In this document: positions 19,608 to 25,679 of the stretch, in pieces | How positions within the stretch are numbered: the stretch's first letter is position 1 | Layout of the letters: every line of letters starts with the position of its first letter | Assembly: GCF_000341355.1 (NCBI RefSeq) | Contig: NC_020300.1 | Coordinates: forward strand, 186,001-250,000 | Direction of reading: 5' to 3' | DNA from: Bartonella australis AUST/NH1 | GTDB lineage: Bacteria; Pseudomonadota; Alphaproteobacteria; Rhizobiales; Rhizobiaceae | Length of the DNA: 64,000 nt | Notes under the pieces: generated by a model | The model's database searches: none | Told to the model about the DNA's origin: nothing | The model's input: only the letters and a program-made list of their open reading frames with translations | Program-made: the position numbers and the translations under genes

Positions 19608-19930
19608 TTAGAAATTTATTTTTTCACTTAAAAGTAGAGGAAATTAGTGATTCAGTGAGAAGACCATCTGCATTTTGCGGGTATTTTTGTTTACCCGTTT
19701 CTGCTGCATAATTTCATAGCGTAATGCTTTTACGGCAGATACTGTAGTGGTCCGAAGATTGGGCCACCAAAGTACCTTTTTAGTAAGGTGCGCGTTTTTT
19801 GGGGTGTTTGCTTTTACTTTAGTTAGATCGAGTAGACACGAAGAATGCATCTAAGATTTGTTGTAAAATTTGTGCTTTTTGCGTTGGCGTAATTTACAAA
19901 TTTCACTTAGGTGTAAGCTTAAAGTTAAAA
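19608..19930. other. Intergenic spacer downstream of rnd
   Basis: Roughly 320 bases between rnd and the hairpin at 19931. No gene is supported. The last 90 bases (from 19841) are repeated almost unchanged from 20491. They contain a TTACA ... TGTAA inverted pair 13 bases apart, around 19891-19915, conserved in both copies. Confidence 0.55.
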
Positions 19931-20095
19931 AAGGCTTCATATTTTTTATGAAGCCTTGATTTTTTTCAATGGCTATACTACCACGCCTGATTAAAATCCA
20001 TTTCGGATAGTTCGAAATACAGAGGTAAGACTATGAATGTCAAATATCTTATTGTTATATCTGCCCTTACTTTAGGTTCAGTGTCTATAGCTCGG
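19841..20095 (+). repeat. Tandem duplicated segment, copy 1
   Basis: Matches 20491-20745 at a constant offset of 650 bases. It covers the end of the rnd spacer, the 11-bp-stem terminator and the first codons (signal peptide) of a small exported-protein gene. Together with the rnd fragment at 20352-20490, whose offset to rnd is 1263, it points to one tandem duplication of about 1.26 kb, followed by loss of about 610 bases from the second copy. Confidence 0.8.
19931..19966 (+). terminator. Hairpin terminator, copy 1
   Basis: Perfect 11-bp stem (AAGGCTTCATA with TATGAAGCCTT), five-T loop and a following T-run (GATTTTTTT). A-rich bases before the stem make it potentially bidirectional. It could end the rnd transcript. 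It also sits only about 65 bases before the small exported-protein ORF, so an attenuator role cannot be excluded. Confidence 0.85.
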
Positions 20096-20356
20096 GGAGC
20101 TAATTTCACGGTTGTTAAGGAGTTGGGGGCGAGTTCTACGATTATTATTAATGCTCTATTTAATGGAGAGGTAGGTGACCTGGAAGGGATGTTCTCAAAG
20201 GTTATTGGTAGGGCTGACGAGAAACAGAAGGTGAATAGTGCACAAGTGTACAAGGTTTCTTCATCTAAAAAAGGATGCAAAAGATCTAAAGGAGAAAGAA
20301 ACAGTAAATCTCGTAATGATAGTTGGCGCAAAATGTTTTCACGGTTTCCGTCGTGA
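20033..20356 (+). CDS. Small predicted exported protein, possibly truncated (copy 1)
   Basis: 107 residues. The signal peptide MNVKYLIVISALTLGSVSIARGA resembles the signal peptides of the Hbp proteins downstream (MNMKYLM...SAAQA). No beta-barrel part follows; the mature region is short and its C-terminal third is strongly basic (SSKKGCKRSKGERNSK...). A strong ribosome binding site (GAGGTAAG) precedes the ATG and is conserved in copy 2. The stop codon lies at the junction with the duplicated rnd fragment, so the original 3' end may have been cut by the duplication. Either a real small secreted protein or the decayed head of an hbp paralogue. Confidence 0.5.
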   Translation: MNVKYLIVISALTLGSVSIARGANFTVVKELGASSTIIINALFNGEVGDLEGMFSKVIGRADEKQKVNSAQVYKVSSSKKGCKRSKGERNSKSRNDSWRKMFSRFPS

Positions 20357-20490
20357 CCGCTTATGCGTAGTTCAGCTTTCTTCTGGGAATGGCATTGCCG
20401 ATATTACACGGGTCGCTGGAGGACAAGATGGTGCTCCTAATTTAGCCAGGTCGCTTAAAAATAAAGCAGTTACAAAGATATTCCATCACA
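20352..20490 (+). pseudogene. rnd fragment (duplicated, internally deleted)
   Basis: Bases 20352-20490 are a diverged copy of rnd 19089-19227. Read in frame they encode RDRLCVVQLSSGNGIADIT and then NLARSLKNKAVTKIFHH, matching RDRLCVVQLSPGDGTADII and NLVELLKNKAVTKIFHF of intact rnd. After that the copy jumps directly to sequence found at 19841, so the remaining 60 percent of the gene is missing. No catalytic motif survives complete. Confidence 0.88.
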
Positions 20491-20745
20491 AAAAATGCGT
20501 CTGAGACTTGTTATAAAACTGGTGCTTATTACGTTGACATAATTTACAAATATCACTTGAGTGTAAGATCAAATTTAAAAAAGGCTTCATATTTTTTATG
20601 AAGCCTTGATTTTTTTTGTGGCTGCGCCATCTGCCCCCGTAAAACCCGTTTTGGATAGTTTGTGATATGGAGGTAAGCCTATGAATGTTAAATATCTTAT
20701 CGTTGTATCTGTCCTTATTTTAGGTTCAATGTCTGCAGCTCAGGG
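20491..20745 (+). repeat. Tandem duplicated segment, copy 2
   Basis: Second copy of 19841-20095 with point differences, including the terminator hairpin, the TTACA/TGTAA inverted pair, the GGAGGTAAG ribosome binding site and the first codons of the small exported protein. Similarity falls off inside the mature part of the small protein. Confidence 0.8.
20581..20617 (+). terminator. Hairpin terminator, copy 2
   Basis: Identical 11-bp stem and loop to the hairpin at 19931, followed by a run of eight T. Conservation of the full stem while flanking sequence has diverged suggests the structure is still functional. Confidence 0.85.
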
Positions 20746-20923
20746 AGCCGGTTTTGTGGCTGTTAAGGAATCAAATATTGTTCCCTCCTTTGCCGTTGTT
20801 ACAAGCTCTCCGTCTGGTAGCGCGTCGGTGAGCCCAATCCTTGTGAAAGGGCGGGGAAATCCGAAGCTTCATAGAGGGCCGAAGTGGAAGAGTGCGTGGT
20901 CGAGAGGGCCGTTCGCTTATTAA
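20681..20923 (+). CDS. Small predicted exported protein (copy 2)
   Basis: 80 residues with signal peptide MNVKYLIVVSVLILGSMSAAQGA, nearly the same as copy 1 and close to the Hbp signal peptides. The mature part is about 57 residues, rich in Ser, Val and Pro, then basic and tryptophan-containing (NPKLHRGPKWKSAWSRG) and ends PFAY. No known domain. Ribosome binding site GGAGG lies eight bases ahead. Mature regions of the two copies have diverged beyond alignment while leader and signal peptide stay similar. Confidence 0.55.
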   Translation: MNVKYLIVVSVLILGSMSAAQGAGFVAVKESNIVPSFAVVTSSPSGSASVSPILVKGRGNPKLHRGPKWKSAWSRGPFAY

Positions 20924-21284
20924 AGGGGCGGTTTCGGCGCTGTTTCTTATGTTATTTATAAAGAGTGTTGATGTTGCTCCTCTACCGTGATTTCATGGAA
21001 GTCGCGGCAGGGGGGTGCCGCACGGGGGGTATTGAGTTTTTAGTGAACGACGGGGTGGTGGGGGTGCTCTTTGTCGCGGGGTGAGTGGGGAGTGCCGTTG
21101 GGGCGTTGTTAGGTGTTGCTGAATGACGCTGGCGTGAAAAGAGGGCAGGCGGTGCGTTATATTGCGGGGTTTCTGAAAAAAGGTAGAAGCGATTGGGAGT
21201 CCGTGCTTATTAAAGTGGTTTGCGGGTTTTTGCTTAATAAGTAAGGTGAAGCTCTATCGGGCGGGGGGGTGTTTTTTTTATTGA
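20924..21284. other. G-rich non-coding spacer before the hbp cluster
   Basis: No gene is supported. The plus strand is unusually rich in G, with several runs of four to six or more (for example near 21012, 21024, 21051, 21058, 21077 and 21088). The cluster at about 21051-21092 has four G4 runs with loops of 4, 13 and 5 bases, which could form a G-quadruplex in the displaced strand or in RNA. It may also be the remains of a lost gene. Confidence 0.5.
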
Positions 21285-21310
21285 TGTGTTATTTTTGCTA
21301 CAGATATTTG
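21285..21310 (+). promoter_or_regulatory. Conserved hbp upstream element, site 1
   Basis: Ends 52 bases before the first hbp-like start codon. Core reads TGTGTTA-TTTT-TGCTACA, a 7-4-7 imperfect palindrome, then GATATTTG. The same element occurs before all four hbp-like genes. Bartonella hbp promoters are known to carry a shared element (H-box) and to be controlled by the iron regulator Irr; that this is the same element is inference. Confidence 0.65.
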
Positions 21311-21362
21311 AGAGAGGCGTTCCATATACCTACTTTGATTTGAATAGCTACGGAGTATATTT

Positions 21363-22196
21363 ATGAATATGAAACGCTTAATTGCAACGTCGGTTTTCGC
21401 TTTAGTTGCAGCTTCTTCGGCGCAGGCGGCGGATATTATGGTTCCTCGTCAGCCAGAACCAACTGTTCCTCCAGTTGTTGTTGCTCCTACTTTTTCCTGG
21501 ACGGGTTTTTATCTCGGGGGGCAAATTGGTAGTTTTTCTGGTAAAACCGATACAAGTAGGTTTAGTGATGGGAAAACCATTCCGTTTGATAAAGAGTTTT
21601 CTCCTAAATTATCGGGTTTTATAGGCGGTTTTTATGCAGGGTCCAATGTTGATCTTGGTAATGGCCTTATTTTCGGCGTTGATACAGATATCATTTGGGC
21701 TGATAAAAAGGACACAAGAAGCAAAGAGAGAAAGATTTCTGCAGGCCAGGTAGACAAAGTTACTCAAATATTAGAGGAGTTTGGGGCTAAGATTCCGGAG
21801 AAGCATTCTGTCGAGGGTGATATATTAGGTACCGCTCTCACTCTTAAAGAAAAATGGGCCGGTGCTACTCGGGCGCGTGTGGGTTTTGCTATGGACCGTA
21901 TTATGCCTTATATCGCTGGTGGTGTCGCTTATGCGCGGATGCAAGCGATCGCGTCCTATTCGTTAAAGGGCGCTGATAGTCCTACTGTGATTGCCTCTGG
22001 TGATATATCGGATGATAAGAAAACTATGACCGGTTATACTATCGGCGGGGGTGTTGATTTTGCGGTGACCGATAATGTGATGATGCGTGCAGAATATCGC
22101 TATTCGGATTTTGGTAAAAAGAAATTCTCGCAGGATAAACTCGAAATCAACCACAAAACCAATGATTTTCGTGTTGGTGTAGCTTATAAATTTTAA
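21363..22196 (+). CDS. Hemin-binding protein family outer-membrane barrel (Hbp/Omp25-31), first of four
   Basis: 277 residues. Signal peptide MNMKRLIATSVFALVAASSAQA, mature protein begins ADIMVP. The family hallmark FSWTGFYLGGQIGSFSG is at about 46-62. Further barrel strands are FYAGSNVDLGNGLIFGVDTDIIW, ATRARVGFAMDRIMPYIAGGVAYA and MMRAEYRYSDFGKKKF, and it ends RVGVAYKF with the terminal Phe used for outer-membrane insertion. Predicted eight-stranded barrel. In Bartonella such proteins bind hemin at the surface. A strong terminator follows, so it is probably transcribed alone. Confidence 0.88.
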   Translation: MNMKRLIATSVFALVAASSAQAADIMVPRQPEPTVPPVVVAPTFSWTGFYLGGQIGSFSGKTDTSRFSDGKTIPFDKEFSPKLSGFIGGFYAGSNVDLGNGLIFGVDTDIIWADKKDTRSKERKISAGQVDKVTQILEEFGAKIPEKHSVEGDILGTALTLKEKWAGATRARVGFAMDRIMPYIAGGVAYARMQAIASYSLKGADSPTVIASGDISDDKKTMTGYTIGGGVDFAVTDNVMMRAEYRYSDFGKKKFSQDKLEINHKTNDFRVGVAYKF

Positions 22197-22220
22197 TATT
22201 TTGTAATTGAGTTTTTAAAG

Positions 22221-22253
22221 AGCCCTATCAGAGATAGGGCTTTTACTTTTTTT
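22221..22253 (+). terminator. Terminator after first hbp-like gene
   Basis: Stem AGCCCTATC with GATAGGGCT, three-base loop, followed by a T-rich tail. Located 25 bases after the stop codon. Confidence 0.9.
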
Positions 22254-22258
22254 ATAAT

Positions 22259-22284
22259 TGTATCATTTTTACTACAGATTTCTC
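22259..22284 (+). promoter_or_regulatory. Conserved hbp upstream element, site 2
   Basis: Core TGTATCA-TTTT-TACTACA, 7-4-7 palindrome, beginning six bases after the preceding terminator and ending 54 bases before the second hbp-like start codon. Confidence 0.68.
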
Positions 22285-22338
22285 CGATCTATGTGTGTAG
22301 CATCGTGCACTATAACATATTAGCTATGGAGCAAATTT

Positions 22339-23400
22339 ATGAATATGAAATATTTAATGATGTCTTCTGTTGTTGCTTTAGTTTCGGCTTCCGCAGCACA
22401 GGCCGCAGACGTCGTAATTCCTCAAAATGAAAGCGTAACAAATGTAGTTGTGGCCCCTTCTTTTTCTTGGACAGGTTTTTATATCGGTGGTCAAGTTGGT
22501 AGTTTTTCAAGTGATTTTTCTTGGGAAGGGGACGTGAAGGATACCAGTAATGCTCAGGAAGCTGCGAAAGCTTTTTTTGCTGAAAAAGATCCTAGAGCAC
22601 CAGACTTTTCTGGTTTCCATGGGGGGCTTTTTGCAGGTTATAATATTGATCTCAGCAAAGGCTTTATCTTAGGTGTCGATACAGATGTAATGTGGTCCAA
22701 AAACAAAAGCGAAGAGAGCTCTCCTAAAAAGGTTATTGGGGCTGGAAAGCTTGATGAATTTAATGAACAATTGCAGGCTCTCGTAACTGGGCAAAATGGT
22801 GCAGAGCAGTATAAATTTGAAGAGGGTGATACATACATTCAAGGTCACGTCTTTAAAGAAAAAGTGACGGGTGCTACGCGGGTACGTTTAGGCTTTACCT
22901 CTGGCCGTATTATGCCTTATGTTGCTGGTGGTATTGCGTATGCGCAAATGCAAAACACTTTCTCTGTAGCATTTAATAAAAACCCTGCCGCTGCCGCTGC
23001 TGCTGCTGCTGGTGTTACTAGAGATGAGGAAGGTTCTGTTGTTGTCCCAGGTCCTTCAGCAACTGAAACTGACCCAAAGCCTCCAGTAGCTGATGCTGAC
23101 CCGAAGCCCCCAGTAGCAAGTGATGGTCAAGATCCGGTAGCAGGTGCTGGCCAAGACTCTGTAGTAGCAGGCGCTGCTCAGAATAAATTACCAGTTGGTC
23201 CTGTTGAGCTATTAGATAAGAAAACAAATTTAGTTGGTTTTACTATAGCTGCTGGTGTTGATTTTGCTGTCACTGACAACTTCATTCTCCATGCGGAATA
23301 CCGTCACTCCGATTATGGTAAAAAGAAAGTTCTATACGACACAGCTGAAATGAAGTACAAGACCGATGAGTTGCGTGTTGGTGTCGCTTATAAATTCTAA
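22339..23400 (+). CDS. Hemin-binding protein family outer-membrane barrel, second, with extended low-complexity loop
   Basis: 353 residues, the longest of the four. Signal peptide MNMKYLMMSSVVALVSASAAQA, then ADVVIP. FSWTGFYIGGQVGSFSS at about 46-62, GFILGVDTDVMW near 112, RVRLGFTSGRIMPYVAGGIAYA near 185 and C-terminal FILHAEYRHSDYGKKKV ... RVGVAYKF. Between about residues 215 and 295 there is a long extra loop: an alanine run (AAAAAAAAG) and then degenerate DPKPPVA and GQDPVAGAG-type repeats. By family topology this falls in a surface loop. Its sequence suggests slippage-driven variation. Confidence 0.87.
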   Translation: MNMKYLMMSSVVALVSASAAQAADVVIPQNESVTNVVVAPSFSWTGFYIGGQVGSFSSDFSWEGDVKDTSNAQEAAKAFFAEKDPRAPDFSGFHGGLFAGYNIDLSKGFILGVDTDVMWSKNKSEESSPKKVIGAGKLDEFNEQLQALVTGQNGAEQYKFEEGDTYIQGHVFKEKVTGATRVRLGFTSGRIMPYVAGGIAYAQMQNTFSVAFNKNPAAAAAAAAGVTRDEEGSVVVPGPSATETDPKPPVADADPKPPVASDGQDPVAGAGQDSVVAGAAQNKLPVGPVELLDKKTNLVGFTIAAGVDFAVTDNFILHAEYRHSDYGKKKVLYDTAEMKYKTDELRVGVAYKF

Positions 23401-23427
23401 TTCATTATAAAATTAGATCGCTTAGTG

Positions 23428-23460
23428 GGCCCTGTCTTTGACAGGGCCTTTATTTTTTTT
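23428..23460 (+). terminator. Terminator after second hbp-like gene
   Basis: Stem GGCCCTGTC with GACAGGGCC, loop TTT, followed by a T-run, 27 bases after the stop codon. Confidence 0.9.
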
Positions 23461-23465
23461 ATGAC

Positions 23466-23491
23466 TGTATCATTTTTGCTACAGATATTTG
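23466..23491 (+). promoter_or_regulatory. Conserved hbp upstream element, site 3
   Basis: Core TGTATCA-TTTT-TGCTACA followed by GATATTTG; the best match to the consensus of the four sites. It ends 75 bases before the third hbp-like start codon. Confidence 0.68.
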
Positions 23492-23566
23492 CAATAGAAT
23501 GACTTATAAAAACATCGTTTTGGATATTATTAAGTACTATTTTGGATATTTGGAGATATAACGAGC

Positions 23567-24469
23567 ATGAGATCTTTAAAGATAACCTCTGTTTTTGCTT
23601 TGATTTCAGTTTCTACAGCGCAAGCCGCTGATGTTGTCCTTCATCATCAGCAGCAGTATCAGCCGGCACCGGTTGCCCCGCCGGTTGTCGTTTCTTCTAC
23701 TTTTTCTTGGACTGGTTCTTATATTGGTGGGCAGGTCGGCGGTATTTTAACTAATGTTTCTGCAAATATTGCTGAGGGGGGTGCTTTAGACTCTCGTAGT
23801 GATAATAAAAAATGGATTCCGCTTCGGGAAGATTTAGTACCTGAAATACGTGGTTCGTCGGCTGGTCTTTACGTGGGGTCTGGTGTTAACGTCGGTGATG
23901 GTTTGATTCTGGGTGTTGATACGGATGTAATTTGGTCCGGGCACAATAAGGGTAAGAAGGATGTGCCAGTTAACAGCGCTAATGGCAATGGTAGCAGCAG
24001 CAGAGGCGGCAGTAGTAGTGGCGGTGGGGGTGCTTCAAAGTTGAATGCTGTGCTATCTTCTGTAAATAAGAGTGGTGCAAGTAGCGCGAAGGGTGCTCAG
24101 GGAGCTGAGGGTAAAACTCTCAGCCATACTTTAGAGCAAGAATGGGCTGCTGCTGCGCGGATTCGCATTGGTTTCGCTGTTGACCGTATGATGCCTTATA
24201 TTGCCGGCGGTATTGCCTCTGCGAAGGTCAGAGAGGCCTTTTCTATGTCAGGTGGGAAAGAAGAGAAGAGTGAAGATTTAGTTGATGATGCAAAGACAGT
24301 TATCGGTTATACTGTAGGCGCTGGCCTTGATTACCTGATGACCGACAATGTCGTTCTGCGTGCTGAGTATCGTTATTCAGATTTTGGTAAAAAGAAATTT
24401 GCCAAAGATGAAGTTGAGCTTGATTATGCAGTTAACGATGTTCGCATCGGTGTAGCTTACAAATTCTAA
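23567..24469 (+). CDS. Hemin-binding protein family outer-membrane barrel, third, with Ser/Gly-rich loop
   Basis: 300 residues. Signal peptide MRSLKITSVFALISVSTAQA, then ADVVLHHQQQYQPAP: two His and a Gln run at the mature N-terminus. FSWTGSYIGGQVGG near 44-57 (SY where the others have FY), GLILGVDTDVIW, AARIRIGFAVDRMMPYIAGGIA, VVLRAEYRYSDFGKKKF and C-terminal RIGVAYKF. One loop (about 135-155) is a Ser/Gly stretch (NGNGSSSRGGSSSGGGGASK), encoded by AGC/AGT/GGC-rich DNA able to slip. Start ATG has GGAGAT upstream. Confidence 0.86.
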   Translation: MRSLKITSVFALISVSTAQAADVVLHHQQQYQPAPVAPPVVVSSTFSWTGSYIGGQVGGILTNVSANIAEGGALDSRSDNKKWIPLREDLVPEIRGSSAGLYVGSGVNVGDGLILGVDTDVIWSGHNKGKKDVPVNSANGNGSSSRGGSSSGGGGASKLNAVLSSVNKSGASSAKGAQGAEGKTLSHTLEQEWAAAARIRIGFAVDRMMPYIAGGIASAKVREAFSMSGGKEEKSEDLVDDAKTVIGYTVGAGLDYLMTDNVVLRAEYRYSDFGKKKFAKDEVELDYAVNDVRIGVAYKF

Positions 24470-24496
24470 TTCATTATAAAATTAGGTCGCTTAGTG

Positions 24497-24523
24497 AGCC
24501 CTGTCTTTGGCGGGGCTTTTTTC
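24497..24523 (+). terminator. Terminator after third hbp-like gene
   Basis: AGCCCTG and CGGGGCT (one G-T pair) around a short loop, followed by six T, 27 bases after the stop codon. Confidence 0.82.
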
Positions 24524-24528
24524 TTGAC

Positions 24529-24554
24529 TGTGTCATTTTTACTACATATATTTG
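24529..24554 (+). promoter_or_regulatory. Conserved hbp upstream element, site 4
   Basis: Core TGTGTCA-TTTT-TACTACA, then TATATTTG, directly after the preceding terminator and 69 bases before the fourth hbp-like start codon. Confidence 0.66.
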
Positions 24555-24623
24555 CGATAAAATATTTTATATTAGAGATTTATTTTAAGAGTTAGAGATT
24601 ATTTGTATAAGGGAGATACGAAT

Positions 24624-25439
24624 ATGAAATCTTTAATGATGACTTCTGTTTTCACTTTAATTCCGGTTTTCGCGGTACATGCCGCTGATGTTGCAGTTTT
24701 TCACAAATCGGAACCAGATTCCACCTTAATCGCTACTCCTCCAGCTTTTTCTTGGACAGGTTTTTATCTCGGCGCCCATGTTGGTGGTTTTTCGAGTGAT
24801 ACCGTTGCCAATGTTCCTGGTGGGGATATCCCACCCATTGGATTTTCGGTTCCTCTCAGCGGTAACGAAAAATGGGAACCACTTCAAAAAAGTTTATTGC
24901 CTGATCCTTCTGGTTTTATGGTTGGTTTTTACGCGGGGTCCAATATTGATTTAGGCAATCATTTTATTCTAGGTGTTGATACTGATGTGCTTTGGGTCGG
25001 ACGAAAAGATACAAAGAATTTTGCTGTGAATGAAGGCGAGGAGTACGGACTTAGGCATCATTCAAGCATCAATCATACTTTAGAGCAGAAGTGGGTTGGC
25101 GCTACACGGTTGCAGGCTGGTCTTTCTATTAATCACGTTAGGCCTTATATTGCGGGGGGTGTCGCTTATACGGGGCTTCAGGATATTTTGTCGCTGTCGC
25201 TTAAGGAGGTGAGTCCTGAAAGGGGCAATGTAGGGAGTTATGACGCTGAAGAGAAGGATACGAAGACTATGATTGGCTACACCATTGGCGCTGGTGTCGA
25301 TTTTGCGTTGACCAATAATGCTGTTTTACGTGCAGAATATCGTCACTCAGATTTTGGTAAAAAGAAATTCTCAAAGGATAAAATAGAGATTGGTTACAAA
25401 ACAGACGATTTTCGCGTTGGCGTAGCCTACAAATTTTGA
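24624..25439 (+). CDS. Hemin-binding protein family outer-membrane barrel, fourth
   Basis: 271 residues from ATG 24624. An upstream TTG at 24603 in the same frame is less likely, because the ATG has GGGAGAT at good spacing and begins a normal signal peptide, MKSLMMTSVFTLIPVFAVHA, followed by ADVAVFHK. FSWTGFYLGAHVGGFSS near 45-60, FYAGSNIDLGNHFILGVDTDVLW, ATRLQAGLSINHVRPYIAGGVAYT, VLRAEYRHSDFGKKKFSKDK and C-terminal RVGVAYKF. The loops are shorter than in copies two and three. C-terminal halves of all four proteins are much more alike than their loops, as expected for paralogues under diversifying pressure. Confidence 0.88.
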   Translation: MKSLMMTSVFTLIPVFAVHAADVAVFHKSEPDSTLIATPPAFSWTGFYLGAHVGGFSSDTVANVPGGDIPPIGFSVPLSGNEKWEPLQKSLLPDPSGFMVGFYAGSNIDLGNHFILGVDTDVLWVGRKDTKNFAVNEGEEYGLRHHSSINHTLEQKWVGATRLQAGLSINHVRPYIAGGVAYTGLQDILSLSLKEVSPERGNVGSYDAEEKDTKTMIGYTIGAGVDFALTNNAVLRAEYRHSDFGKKKFSKDKIEIGYKTDDFRVGVAYKF

Positions 25440-25463
25440 TTTTCCTTAAAATTAAGTTTTTAG

Positions 25464-25496
25464 AGGCTCTGTTTTTGACAGAGCCTTTAATTTTTG
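25464..25496 (+). terminator. Terminator after fourth hbp-like gene
   Basis: Stem AGGCTCTGT with ACAGAGCCT, short T-rich loop, then a T-rich tail; 24 bases after the stop codon. Confidence 0.88.
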
Positions 25497-25679
25497 AGAG
25501 GTTTATTCGGGGGTTTCTTTTTTTGATTATTTCATGATAGAGCTTGCAAAATGTGATAATATCCCTCTCTGATTACTGCTTTAAAACCGTTATTTGCCTA
25601 GTTTTCTCTGTAGATTGGATAAGCAGGGGTCAAGGGGGATGCAAAATAAGATCGTGAAAGCAGGTGGGAACGTCGCGCG

